A stretch of DNA of 64,000 bases from Harmonia axyridis. Lineage: Eukaryota > Arthropoda > Insecta > Coleoptera > Coccinellidae. Both the position numbers and the translations under genes were made by a program. Where the stretch lies: NCBI RefSeq assembly GCF_914767665.1, contig NC_059505.1, positions 30,191,506 through 30,255,505 of the forward strand, given 5' to 3'. The notes below the pieces were generated by a model. It was not told where the DNA came from and did no database searches. It worked only from the letters and a program-made list of their open reading frames with translations. Every line of letters starts with the position of its first letter. The stretch's first letter is position 1. This document shows positions 44,500 to 56,720 of this stretch, one piece after another.

Positions 44500-46061
44500 T
44501 GCTTGATGTCCTCCATAAAACCCATATTAGAGATGATGTTGTCAAAAAATAACCATAAACTATTTCACAAGATCTGAAGTGGTGATCCAAAAATTTTATT
44601 TCTGTGTGACTCTTCAAGTATTTCCATGCAAATTATAGTTCTCAGTCAATGCTTTGATACATTTTCCTGATTTGTAGTTAAGATTTATGAGGTAGTAGTA
44701 TGGGAAATATTTTTGAATTACTGGTATCTTTGAGAGGGAGTTGTAGTCCCAAATATCCACCTCCCATAGCTGCGCTAGTGCTACCCTTATCCCAACTGAA
44801 TGAATCTAGATATCAGAATTTTCCTCTCCCAACGGAATATCTTTGGAATATAGTGAATTTCATTACAACATGTTAGATGACAATAATAAGTCTTCCTCGG
44901 GTAGCTATTGAATCTGAAAAATAACCAAAAATGTTGCATTTTAGATGTTGAATAATTCAAATCTAACATTATACCAAGCCTGCCACGCTCGTGTTAAGAA
45001 AATTATCAATGATATCGTTATGAAATGTGATAAATGCAATTTTTCCTCCGATTACTTTCAGTATCTCGACAAAATCAGAATAAACACTGACCGAGATAGA
45101 GATATGAAATTTGCTTGTTAAAAACACGTCCAAATCAACAAAAATGAATTATACATAATAACTAATGTTTGGCAAAACAATAAAAAGACTTTACTACTCA
45201 AAATTCTATCTATGTTCTATAATGTACCAATACTCCATAGAACCTGAAAAAGTATCGGTGTCCCAAACTTACATAACATTCCTAAGGCGTGTATCTGTTG
45301 TGAGTTGAAATAAAGAGAGTCACATGATCTGAATTGCTCTTAGAAGTCTCTCAGTTAACATACAAGAAGTAAGACAAAAATGAAGCCTACAAGACTGGTG
45401 AGAATTGAAATACTCTAGCCTAACCGCATTTTAAAATTTCAAAAAAGAATTAGAAAAAAAAAATTAAAAATAAAAAATGAAAATAATGATAAATAAAAAC
45501 ATATTTCCGCGTAAACGAAGACATTTCATCATCATTTCTACGCTTCCTATTGAATTTCCATCCAGCACAAATCTTTGCCCATAGCCAATAGTGATCCTTC
45601 AAAAACAAAAAACAACCATTTAAATCCAGGAAATAGGACTCCAGAGGACCGATACAATTCAAACTGTTAATCTTGCATAAACTTAACATGACCCGCAACA
45701 ACTTCAATTACATCCAGAATAACCCCCATCCCCAAGCGGGAAGTTCCCTCAAGCTTGCATCGACAAAAGGAAGTCACAAATCTCTCTGTTTCTGGGCAAC
45801 ATCTGAGTCCATCCGAGAGTGTTCTACGGTCTGTTCTAAACCCAAGCTTTCTTGTCCTGGGAATTCAATGTATGTTAATATGCATTTACATCCGTGACTT
45901 GCCTCCGGTAGGGAAGATTTAAACAGCTATTTTCCTGGATAATATCCTTGCAGCCATTGAATTGGAATTCCTTCCCTTTTAAACACCGTGAAATAATGGA
46001 TGGACACAGGAACATGGTGCAGTTCGGAGGATTTGTACCGAGTTGTTGAAATATGTTTATA
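44500..46061. other. Unassigned non-coding stretch
   Basis: No feature recognised apart from A-rich runs near 45440. Confidence 0.4.
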
Positions 46062-47410
46062 CTGACTGACAAAGGAACTGCAACACCCAAAAGGAGTTGT
46101 TTAAATTTTGATTTCTTTTTGTGAAACATAGATAGTATAGGAAGGAGTAAATGATCGAACTTGAAGAAAAAAATGGTGAAGGTTTTTTCATGTGAACAAC
46201 TTTCGTTACTTACTTAAATATTGTGTCTTTATTTGCAATTTTTTAAATTTTACAACAATCCAGCTGTTCAACGTGGAGATCCAAAGTCGATGTTTAGTTG
46301 TTGTTCAAATGCCTAGAGCACGTGTACGCGGAATTTATCAGCATCTCAGTGGATTTGAAAGAAGTCGAATTATTGGTCTACGGGAGGCGGGGTTGTCATT
46401 TCGAGAAATCGCTAACCGTACGAACAGAAATGCAACTACTTTTATGAGATGTTGTCAAGCGTGGTTTGATAATGCCCAAAATCGAAGAAGAGTAGGCACC
46501 GGACATCGAAGGGGCACAAATGAAGTTCAAGATCGACGTCTAAGACTGGCCATTAGAAACCGATTTGCGACAACTCGATATTTGACTGATGAGTAGTTAG
46601 AAGAACAAGGCCATCCTGTAACTGTACGAACGGTTTATAAGGTATTTTGGACTGCAGCATTATCGACCCCATCTTGTGTTATCTTTGACGGTAGAGCATC
46701 GCCGGCAACAATTACAGTGGTGCAGGGAACGCCAACAATGGAATGGGAAATGGTATCAGATCGCCTTTTCTGATTCATCTCGATTCTCCTTAGGTGCACC
46801 TGATAGCCGAAAAAAGGTAAGACGACGTCGGGGAGAAAGACGTTAACCTCAGTTTGATGATGAGCGTCATGCACACCGGACAGTAGGCGTTATGGTATGG
46901 GGTGCTATTGCACATGCAAGTGTCACCTTTAGTCTTTATGCGAGGTTACATGTCAGCGCTTCGTTACCTTCAAGAAATAGAGGCGCCATATGTTCTCCCT
47001 TACCTTAACCGGCTCGAGAATCCAATATTTCAGCAAGACAATGCCCGACCTCATGTTGCCAGAGTTAGTTTAATCTTTTACCATAGCCGCCCAGATCTAC
47101 CGATCATTCGCCCATGGAGCATGTTCGGGACATCATGGGTAGAAGGCTTGAAAATATACCCCAGCCCTCACGGACTTTGGCGGCTCTGAGACATGTACAG
47201 GTAGCTTGGATTAGTATCCCCCAAGAAGAAATAGACCATCTTATTGCATCAATGCCGAGACATGTTGGGGATGAGTGTATAGATAATCGCGATAGAGAAA
47301 CACATTATTCATTAATTCATTGAAAAAAAAAAGTAAACTCTTCGTTTTTTGTTTTCTAAATTTCAATCATTCACTCCTTGCTATACTATCCATGTTTTAT
47401 ATGAAAAAAA
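46062..47410 (+). mobile_element. Tc1-like DNA transposon, copy 2, right tip missing
   Basis: The left end has the family terminus CTGACTGACAAAGGAACTGC next to TA. The subterminal block with ACATAGATAGTATAG is mirrored on the right (CTATACTATCCATGTTTTAT), but the outermost 40 bp or so of the right repeat are absent, so the element could not be mobilised even with transposase supplied. It encloses the longest but still broken transposase gene of the family. Confidence 0.85.
46309..47323 (+). pseudogene. Tc1-like transposase, frameshifted
   Basis: It starts at MPRARVRGIYQHLSGFERSR and reads through the paired-like DNA-binding domain (IGLREAGLSFREIANRTNRN, then AWFDNAQNRRRVGTGHRRG) to TDE, where a stop replaces the expected Trp or Leu. 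The catalytic domain is readable in pieces: FSDSSRFSLGAPDS with the first Asp, a stop after RRRRGER, WGAIAHA, then FQQDNARPHVARV with the second Asp and MEHVRDIMGRRLE with the Glu. The three DD34E-type residues therefore survive although the frame does not. Confidence 0.85.
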
Positions 47411-47470
47411 AAATATACATCACAATCCTACAACGTAATCTGACCATGTTCGGGATATGTAAAAATTGCG

Positions 47471-47495
47471 TATATTCCCTCTATCTATGTTTATT
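47471..47495. repeat. Unpaired CATAGATAGAGGGA terminus
   Basis: The sequence TTCCCTCTATCTATGTTTAT repeats the right end of the candidate MITE at 34.9-35.4 kb. No partner end is nearby. It may be a truncated copy lying just after the Tc1-like element. Confidence 0.45.
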
Positions 47496-48540
47496 ACTCT
47501 AACTCTATGGCTGAGGCACAATAATGAAGAACTGTGGTTGATCGACGTCTCTATTTCGATTCGATCAGGTTGAACTCTTCATCATGACAGCTGTGCTAAA
47601 TAAACAACATAATGAAAAAAACCATGGAGGTCCAATAAAAAAATAATTGTGATGAAAACGGTGTAAAATTCACTCATTCACATAAAATTCATTCGAGAAA
47701 AAGATATAACTTAGAAGTGATTAATTTATCATACGACGAAGCATTTTTTCATTCCAGTTCATAAATAGATGTGTAATTAATTATGAAAATCATTCAACAA
47801 CATGCTCGGGTGAAAAACAAAAAGATAAAAATGATTATAAATGAATAAGATATATTCCCTTGTATATTCTGACTCGTTTCCATAATAAGTAACACGCTAC
47901 GACTATCCAGAGGGAATATTTTTAATAGCAGTACACGTACATATAAGCTTCCAGATGACGTGTTTGTTTACACCGCTCCGCTGTTAACTCCAACGATATA
48001 TTTTGATAACAATCCAATATATTACCATTTAATGTGCAGCATAATCAAATCCGAAACTCCATAAACAAATTAGCTTCCAACTATGCATCACTCTGGAATA
48101 TAATATATTATACAAGTTAATTACTTTAAAATGTATGAGGATATGAATGATGTTTGGGAAAAATCGTGGATGCTTGTGATATGTGGCCGCATTATTTAAA
48201 CCCACTGAAAAGAAAATCATGTATATTTTAATTGGACTACATTTTGAAATTATGAATACCCGGATTTGGGTAATTTTACCAGAGCAAAAACAGGGAATTT
48301 TTTTTTTACATAATTTGTTCGCAGCCTGCATGGTTCTTATAATGGGTTCGACCTACATATTCATTAATATTCGGACTACGCAGTTTTACCGGTTTCGTAG
48401 ACCTAAGTCTTTCATGAATCATGAGTGGATTTTTGAGCGGTCGTTCTTCGAAGAGATCGCTTTATCATTTCGTTACAATATCTGAACTTTTAGAATTTTG
48501 ATCCCCTAAGGCTCGTTTAACATCAACGTGATAAATATAT
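47496..48540. other. Unassigned non-coding stretch
   Basis: No recognisable feature. Overlapping frames of 100 codons on both strands near 48030-48485 have no motifs. Confidence 0.4.
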
Positions 48541-48784
48541 TATAAAAGTTTAATGAGTCTTCTTGATGAAGAATATTCAATATATATATCATATAATTTG
48601 ACAACTTTGTGTCTAATCCTTCACAATACTATATCTGCATGATATATTTAGTTTATTTTTGTCTTGGAATATATTCCAATTCTAAAAATGACAAATTCAA
48701 TAATCAACCAAAGGAAAATTCAAAATGACTAAAACTGTACAAATTGAGTAAACGGTTAACAAATTGAATATCTGAATTAACATA

Positions 48785-48847
48785 AAGACAAACGTACGTT
48801 TCGGAATTTTTGTATTTGATGATACAATTTTTCCTCATCAGTGCCTT
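48785..48847 (-). ncRNA. Hammerhead ribozyme motif, tandem unit 1
   Basis: Read on the reverse strand: stem I AAGGCA pairs with UGUCUU (one G-U pair); core CUGAUGA; stem II pairs GGAA with UUCC and UUGUAU with AUACAA around an AAA/AAA internal loop and a CAUCAA loop; then GAAA; stem III is the self-complementary ACGUACGU; the cleavage triplet is GUU, with scission predicted between positions 48791 and 48790. All invariant core bases are present. Confidence 0.85.
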
Positions 48848-49366
48848 ATAGTTCAACAAAATTATTGAATTTACAAACTCACCTCTTGTATATCTATTTC
48901 ACAAAAATTGCAATTGTGAAACTACAAACTAACTGAACGTAACGGTTGCTCTAGTAAGGATTCACATAGCAAGCCATTACTCAAGGTAGTCATAGATTTC
49001 TTTCTTGTTGTTCTCTTGAAATACATATACAAATCAACATTTAAAATTGAATAAAAACATTTAGAAATTTTAAAATTATCAATTGCTTGATAATGACTCT
49101 TCAATCAATATATGATTACATCAAATTATAAAAGTTTAATGTGTATTCTTGATGAAGGATATTTAATATATCAAATAATTTGACAACTTTGTGTCTAATC
49201 CTTCACAATAATATATCTGTATGATATATTCAGTTTATTTTTGTCTTGGAATATATTCCAATTTTAAAAATGACAAATTCAATAATCAACCAAAAGAAAA
49301 TTCAAAATGACTAAAATAGTACAAATTGAGTAAACGGTTAACAAATTGAATAACTAAATTAACATA

Positions 49367-49429
49367 AAGACAGACGTAGGTTTCGGAATTTTTGTATTTG
49401 ATAATACAATTTTTCCTCATCAGTGCCTT
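49367..49429 (-). ncRNA. Hammerhead ribozyme motif, tandem unit 2
   Basis: Same layout as in unit 1 with identical core, stem I and stem II pairing; the stem II loop has one substitution. Stem III is reduced to AC/GU around a CUAC tetraloop and the cleavage triplet is the canonical GUC. Stem I and both stem II helices are unchanged, and changes elsewhere fall in the loop, stem III and the H17 position, which tolerate them. This fits constraint on ribozyme function, though two copies cannot prove it. Confidence 0.85.
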
Positions 49430-49790
49430 ATAGTTCAACAAAATTATTGAATTTACAAACTCACCTCTTGTATATCTATTTCACAAAAATTGCAATTGTG
49501 AAACTACAAACTAACTAAACGTAACGGTTGCTCTAGTAAGGATTCACAGAGCAAGCCATTACTCAAGGTAGTAATAAATTTCTTTCTTGTTATTCTCTTG
49601 AAATAAATATACAAATCGACATTCACAATTGAATAAACAATTTTAGAAATTTTAAATTTATCAATTGGTTGATAATGACTTTTTAATCAATAAATGATTA
49701 CATCAAATTATAAAAGTTCAATGAGTCTTCTTGATGAAGGATATTTAATATATCAAATAATTCGACAACTTTGTATCAAATTCTGATGTC

Positions 49791-50725
49791 GATTCTTTCA
49801 GATAATTTCCGACAAGAAAACCTTTTTTATCATTAACGATATCATGAATTAAGTAATTATAATATGTTCTGCACCATATTATCTGGGTATACAATTATAT
49901 AAACTGAGCAGAATTATGCATATAATATTTTAAAAGTATTGGTAAGCGCTTAAGTTTATAGGTCGTATGATCACTTCTTTCAGAAACGAGTAGTAGGACT
50001 GAATAGGAAACTCTACTATTTCTTGATTGTTTTCCAATCCGAAAAAAGGAACCATTCCAACGTAAAATCCAGAACTTGTCTTCGATCTCATCACCAAACT
50101 TTTTGCCTTGGAGAACGATAGAAAAAAGGAACATATTGAAAGGAATAAATTGAATTTCTGTAGAATTGACCATCAATTCTTGAAGCAATCGCGTCGAAAT
50201 ACAATCAGGAGAGAACAAGAAAGAAAATGAAATTCTCCATTGTGTTTAGACAATGGGATTTCCGCATCTAGAGAATCACCTTAGGTTCCTATTATTTTTT
50301 TTTCGGGATAGAAGGGGACAAATGAACTAGAAGGGGCATCAGTTAGATGGATGCTTTCTACAGTTTAACAGTAATGAGAAGGGAAGGATAGCTTGAGTGA
50401 CATACAATAGGATGGATTATATCATGATTGCGTTTTTTAATCATGTTGGAAATCGAATATAATAAATGGAACAGCTATAACTATACATAACAAATTCATT
50501 GTGAGACTTATACAAGCAATTTTTCAAATTCTGTAGGGCTAAGGTCATGCCAGACCAGAATATCCAAATTTGATTTAATTAAAAGTGTACTAGTTTTCGA
50601 GATATTCACAATTTCATAAAAATCTTCAAAATCTACACCTTAGGCATTCCTCTGATTTCCACAGCTTCAAATGTTGGTGTCTTGTGATTCTCCTTTCCAT
50701 CGAAAATTTCGGACGAATCAGACTA
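49791..50725. other. Unassigned non-coding stretch
   Basis: A 107-codon minus-strand frame (49895-50218) has no recognised motif. A patch near 50545-50640 (TTTTCGAGATATTCACAATTT) resembles arms of fold-back elements. Confidence 0.35.
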
Positions 50726-50791
50726 CCAAAGGTATCTTGGGAAAATCTTGGGTCATAATGATGACCAAAGATTTTCCCAAGATACCTATGG
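50726..50791. repeat. 66-bp near-perfect hairpin
   Basis: Arms of 31 bases, around the word GGTATCTTGGGAAAATCTT, are inverted copies with two mismatches and a 4-base AATG loop. The length and tight loop resemble an siRNA- or microRNA-like precursor, although microRNA loops are usually longer. A minimal MITE is the alternative. Confidence 0.7.
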
Positions 50792-51004
50792 TATGCTCAG
50801 AAAAACGGGATGGTTCCCATTTTTTCATTTTTTTCATATTTCAATCCAACTTTGATCGTTTCTGCCATTAAAAATTAATTCTGATTAACTTGAAATGTCA
50901 CACTGAAAGTTAGCCTTCAACTTGAATTTTCGTTGAAATATTATTCTAGGCTTGACACATTAAGAGAACAAATATATTGACATTTTAATGATTCCTGGAA
51001 CCAA

Positions 51005-51310
51005 GCTAGGATTGACGGACAGGAAGGTTTTGCCTCGGGTTTTGCTGTGTGTTTGGTGGGGTTGGCAGGGAACTATCTACTTCATCTGCTCCCCAACTAT
51101 TAACTCGTAACTAAACTGTCAACAATTCCACTGTCTGAAGGAAGCAATTACCCAGAAGTGATCAACAGGAGAGGAATTGTGTTCCATCAGGTCAACGCCA
51201 AGCTACACATATTCAAAGTGACTCGCCAGAAGCTCCAGGAGAATGGTTGGGATGTTGCACCATCTTTTCCTGACAAGGGTTCTTATGAGAGATGCCTAAT
51301 GATATTATCT
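51005..51310 (+). pseudogene. Mariner (irritans-like) transposase fragment
   Basis: The readable part VLLCVWWGWQGTIYFICSPT, CQQFHCLKEA, and then NRRGIVFHQVNAK and TRQKLQENGWDV corresponds to the middle and later part of an irritans-type mariner transposase. The second catalytic Asp in the usual FHQDNA motif is Val here. Ends, DNA-binding domain and the last catalytic residue are missing. Confidence 0.75.
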
Positions 51311-52434
51311 TCAAAATGGTAACAAGTTATCGAACAAAACAATGCATATTCGACCTAAAACGGATCAGTTTTACTTTGCTAATGAATTTCTTTTTACTAC
51401 ACCTTATAAATTTCAAACTGTTGTCAGTACATGGATCCGCAAATTATGACTGACAAATTGAAATACAAAATCCATTATGTTTCATTAAGAGATGTATCGT
51501 TAAACAAGGTTATACGTCCTGTCTATTATGTTAAGGTCACCCCTTCTCAAGCTCTCATTAATTACGGTTTTCAATTTGAAATTTGTTGTATTCCAGGTTC
51601 CATTAATCTTGATATTCTGTGTTAGAAAACACTATTCATCACATTCCTGCATTTGTGCAGTATATTTCCTGAAAAATCGTCCAACCAAAATCCCCGAGTT
51701 GGATACTTGATGATTGATGAATTCCTCGACTCGCTAGACATATAAATCCTTCTAAAGAGGGGAAAAATATTACTTTCCGCCGAAGAAAGAACTCACTTGG
51801 CGGTAAGCTCTACATTCGATTTTTTCTTTGCCTCATTCATTTGCGTTATTCAATTATTCCCAAATCCTCCTCTGGTGGCCCTTCAGGAACTTCGATCATT
51901 GGATAGACGAAGACAGAGACATGGCCTTCGGGCTTATTCAACATTGGGAAACCTGGATAGAAGGAGCTCATTTCGTTATGCAACTAAAAACATTCTTAAA
52001 CTTTTCATACTAGATGTGACTCTACTGGGTGATTTATTAGCTCACCGAAAAACTTCACTGTATGAAAGATCATGTTATTTTGACAAAAACACATTAAGAG
52101 AGATTACCACACGTGGTTTTTCGCGTATATCAGTCAAACTTTGGTATCCATTCATTTCCCCTCTGGTGCTCTTGCGATGACCAAACTTTGTACGGAGTTC
52201 GAAGTTATACAAAGACATTTTTTTTTGTCTGAAAAAATAAGTAGAGCACAGCACTGTACGACGACCTTCACGACATTATTTTCATTCCTCTTTTGTAATA
52301 ATTTTTGTAGGTTTTTTCTTTCAGGAAAATTTCTAAGATATATTACGACTTTGTACAAAGAACATATCATAATTTCATTTGCAAATTCCAAATACTCACT
52401 TTCTTTTATGTAGATTATTGTTGGAGAATCGAGA
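51311..52434. other. Unassigned stretch
   Basis: Two overlapping plus-strand frames near 51797-52180 look protein-like over about 60 codons (ALQELRSLDRRRQRHGLRAY in one frame, FDHWIDEDRDMAFGLIQHWE in the other), but I recognise neither and no splice sites support them. Confidence 0.3.
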
Positions 52435-52510
52435 TTTCGTATTACTTGAGTTACTTGACAACACTGAAGAATGACATATGGTAGTACCCTTAAAGGGACA
52501 ATCAATAATA
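52435..52510. repeat. Dispersed fragment of the 12-13.7 kb repeat
   Basis: It contains GAGATTTCGTATTACTTGAG, TGACAACACTGAAGAATGAC and GGTAGTAC in the same order as the repeat blocks at 12.46 and 13.38-13.62 kb. This shows that family is dispersed. Confidence 0.65.
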
Positions 52511-52925
52511 TTAAGGTATGAAAAAATAATGAATAAATAATAGATAAATAATAGTTGAGATATCAAATACAAGACTGAAATATATAAGACTGGCCAGAAT
52601 TTCCGAAACCGAATAAAGAAATGCACTCATCAATTTATGACAGATTATGCAACGATGACGACTTTAAGAAATACCTGATTGAGACAGGATAATATAATCA
52701 ATTATGAATATCGCATGTGAAATAACTTTTTACATTGTGCTTATGAATGATATTTGTTTTTCTCCTGGTATTGTAATTATTTTCTTTTGAATTATCTTAT
52801 GGAACATTTATTTCAGAAATCTTAATTAAGTTAATATCACATACAGGTCATACCTCATGTACCTCCGTGATGTAAAGTGTTTATTTATGAAATAAACTTT
52901 ATTAATATTATTATTATTATGGAAT
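52511..52925 (+). repeat. Probable 3' end of a non-LTR element with TTA tail
   Basis: It ends AATAAACTTTATTAATATTATTATTATTAT, written here only as a pattern of AATAAA followed by (ATT)n. Upstream, a short frame with CNDDDFKKYLIETG looks like a LINE C-terminus. The tail type matches the TAA-rich insert in the first Tc1-like element. Identification is tentative. Confidence 0.35.
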
Positions 52926-55900
52926 AGAGGCATATAATAATTAATTATAATAATAGTTTATTGTGACATAAACATAAATCGCAGAGGCTGAAGCCTGTAC
53001 GTGTGTATGAAAGCTTACTATAATATTGTACGAGAAAATGGAATCTCATCATTGATTGAAATGAAAAATGCGTAGTTAACTACCTCTTGAAACCCACCAA
53101 ATTTCATTCGCTCATCTCGACTGGTTTCAATGCAATAACTAAATAGTCAGTTCCAAGTGAAATTTTAACACCTCGTATCTCGCAAAACGAAGCTCGAGTT
53201 GATGGCATTAATAAAGAATCCTTTCCGTTTTAGCCGAATTTGGAAAAACGTTTTTGTGCCTATTCCAACATTCTTAAATCTTCAGAACTATCAGCACGTG
53301 GTTCAGTCATAAATTCATCTATTTCATAACACTAAGCCATTTTATTTGCCCGATTTCTAAAAAGTTTGGGTAGGATTCTTCAAATTCCACTATTTGATTT
53401 TTTCATTTGTATTTTGTTTGAAATAATATCGATTCGAAGATACTTGTGTTGAGTTCAACTCGAAATGTTTTTTCAGAGTCGATAAAAAAGGTTAACATAG
53501 AAAAGTTTGCAGGTGCACGAACAAACTTCAACCAATAAAATTTTCGATCAGGGTCCTTATGGCTCCGATCAACTTTTATGGCATTAAGTATGTGAAGAGT
53601 GGAGTTGATTATTGTTTCCTTCATTCGGAGCGAAATAATTCTAATATTGGAAGCAGCATAGGCAACTGCAGTGGAGAAATCACAAGAATGCTAATTGGAA
53701 GGTATTTCAATTGCGATTTGGTAATTATTATTTCATTTCACATCAAAGCACGAATGTAAAAAGCTCACTTGGATTTTTTTCATCTATTGGTATTCTACTA
53801 TTGCAAATAAGCACGTAATATTATTTCTCTATGACTGTGCGTTTTCGCGTTTTCACTTCCTCGCGCATGTATTTAACTTTTGAGAATACGTGAAAATTGC
53901 GCTCAGTTTTGCCTGCCTACAGAATGTTCAAGAAGTCATACTTTCATGTATTTCTTGGAAATGCTGAAGGTAAAACCAACGTAAAATGCCTTGGAGACTA
54001 AATGTCAACTGGTGTTGCTAATGGTTAATTGGAGAATTATAAAATTGGAACGAATACATTTCAAATAATTTTCTTTCATTTACTTACAACCTGTAAGCTA
54101 TGCTGCTTATTTCCGCCTGTACTTTTCAATCTTCGAATGTAACTACTCTGAAAAGCCAGTAACATCAACTAATTCTCCTCAAGCTGTCATTTCGACTCGT
54201 TTGCGGAATTCACATTGATGTGAATTTAATATCATTATTTATAATGATAATATTTTTACCTAATTTTTCAATTGACTGTCCATACAATAGTAGAAAAACT
54301 TTCAATTCGTGAATTTTTTTGTCCTTTCTTGTCTGTTTGCCTTTACTTTGTGCCACATTGGTCGTGTCAAAGTCAATCATATTCGAAAAAATACCATTTG
54401 CTGCACTTCTTAAGAAAAAAATTATCAAAACCAAGTGATTCTACATACATACTAAATGATAAGAATTTTTATGTATTGCACAATCTACAATATGAAATAT
54501 TTTCCAATAGTGGTGATAAAATTTGAAATGGTAATAAAGAAAAAACTGTGTATCATTTTTTATGTCGTTTGTGCTCAGTATGTTATGCCATCTAATCTTG
54601 GAAAGATACATGCTTCAACATCGTTTATAAATTGTTTCATCAAAGATACTGAAAAAAATTTAAGGAACGACACTATTCAGTTAATCGAAACACTATTCGT
54701 CATGATGAAAACAAATTTGAAAGTTGTACAACCGGTTCTCTTATATAGTTTTAAAAAAATTCACTTTCAAATGTGACTGGAAGTGAGTCGTTCAACTGAA
54801 TAATATAGTCCATGAATTCTAAAATTTCTCTGTATTCAGATAAGGGAACTGATTTCGATGAAACAATTCAACAATTTCTAAACATTGTTGAAACGTGCAT
54901 ATTTCCATAATTGAATGCTATGATTTACTAAACTCTAATGACAAAATGTCAAAAAATAATACACAATGTTGCCATAATAACCATTTTGAATTTTAAAACC
55001 CTAAACTCTATTTCATGGTTCAAAATAATATTCCTGTTATGCTATCAATAAACATATACGTGTATTCATTGAATCGGTTATGTGAACGTTCATGACCTAT
55101 TTCTATCAGCCATAGAGTTTATTATGAATGACCCTTACTGGTCCATTTCGCTTCTACATGTAGCTGCCAGTCGTGCATTGTTGTGAATACCACGGCAATT
55201 CAGGCGACTGGTAGCTAATTTCACGGTCAGTTACATTTAGAACCCGAGGTGAAAATAACGCCCAAATAGTATTAAGGAAGGGGTATCATTAAAATATATC
55301 TAGTTTTCGGGAATGGTGCATATTCCGAAACGATTAAATATTCCAGATAGGGTTCCTCAGTTAATAATTCCACAGCGATATTCTCCTGCATTGCATGTAC
55401 AGCATTGCATGCGCCATGGACCAGCCAAACCCTCCCAGTCGTCAATATCCTGTGAGAAATCATCTTAACAGCATCTGTCGAGAATAAACGGTGCCCTACA
55501 CGAATATTTCAGTAGAATTATAGGCAATATTCATTCATTGATAAATTGAAACGACATCTGCTCCGAACATTCGTTGGATGAAATATGGAATGGCTGCAGG
55601 CTCTCTATCGGCGAATGCCATCGACATGCCAATGTTCAAGTAGATTCGGCAACGAATGAAGATACATGCAGGCCTCATTCCTATGAAATTATGATGAATA
55701 TAGCTGGAAATTCTAGATGAGAGCCGAAAAAAAGTCGATCAAAATTTCATGGTTATGGACGAGATCTATCCGCTTTTTCCATCTCCAGGCATCGTAAAAC
55801 GGATATTATCCGATGAAATATTGAACAATAGATTGGAAAATACGTATATTGCGTAGCTGTTTGTGGAATGGAAGAAAAAAATCCTTGTCGTCGCGTATTC

Positions 55901-56190
55901 GGCGCTGAAGAAATGTTCGAAGACTTTCTCTATAAATTCAATCACGCATTTTACTCTGAAGTTGAGGGGGGGGTTTCCAAATTGGAGCAAATAGCAATGC
56001 GGAGACATAAAAGTTTATTAGTTCCACATCACTTCTCCTGTCGTATCAATATATCACAAAATCAGTCTTCTACCCTGAACAAGAACAAAGGGATTGATTT
56101 TTTTTTGTAATATAGTGCGAATTTGCGTATATTTGTTGAAATTTTTTCCGAAATAGAAAAAAAGACACTATTTACTATTTAATATTCTCT
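52926..56190. other. Long stretch with nothing recognised
   Basis: More than 3 kb of AT-rich DNA. A segment near 53030-53060 (ACGAGAAAATGGAATCTCATC) weakly resembles the 12-13.7 kb repeat. Frames of 60-106 codons occur but lack motifs, conserved composition or splice signals. Confidence 0.4.
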
Positions 56191-56192
56191 CC

Positions 56193-56440
56193 TCAGTCCT
56201 TTCTCCTACGTAAGGAGATGGTGACGTCATGACGTTTGTTTGACTGTGATCGACCATTTGTCTCTATTCTAAGCTCTGTGAGAAGCCTCTGGAAGGGAAA
56301 GTCCGTAAAATATTTTATTTGATCAGACCACCGTGAAGGAGATCTGCCTCTTGATCGTCGACCCTCAACTTTCCCTTCAATAATCTCCATACCTTCCTTT
56401 CTCCTGGTGATGTGACCAAAGTACCTCATATATCATTCTC
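56193..56440 (-). pseudogene. LINE ORF2 C-terminal fragment
   Basis: The reverse strand reads MRYFGHITRRKEGMEIIEGK then VEGRRSRGRSPSRWSDQIKY. This is the FGH..RR...EG.I.GRR.RGR...RW.D.I signature that closes many insect RT proteins of RTE-like and related LINEs. Nothing of the reverse transcriptase itself remains adjacent. Confidence 0.75.
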
Positions 56441-56720
56441 TTAAAACTTCTTGATTATGACTGGTCATCAAAATCACGAAATTGAAAGCTGAGCTCATTT
56501 CGATGTATTTTATAACTGTTGTGTTAGTTATACTAAGTTGTTTTGACCTGTCGAAACAATGAATAATTCGAAACATTTCGAGTTAATATGACTTTTCTCT
56601 TCCTAATACCATTTCTTTTCCATTCGACTAACTCTTATTAGGCGAAATTTTAAGATACGTTTTAGTCAAAACTACTTGTCCGATTTGACACCTTTTTTTT
56701 TCCTGAACGTTAGTGTGTAT

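Larger units (their letters stand above)
48541..49790. repeat. Tandem repeat of about 585 bp, 2.1 units, hammerhead-bearing
   Basis: Units start at TATAAAAGTTTAATG near 48541, 49127 and 49709 (last one partial), spacings 586 and 582 bp. Adjacent units are highly similar. Each full unit holds a hammerhead motif on the reverse strand, a small hairpin (TTCACAAAAATTGCAATTGTGAA) and AT-rich linker. No frame is conserved between units, so the repeat is non-coding. This architecture, tandem units each with a self-cleaving motif, is that of hammerhead satellites and retrozymes. A diverged relative without the ribozyme lies at 16.5-16.9 kb. Confidence 0.85.

Noticed and set aside
52570..52615. CUGAAAU ... 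CCGAAACC on the + strand, hammerhead-like
   Set aside because: The G and A of the CUGANGA core are missing and stems do not pair.
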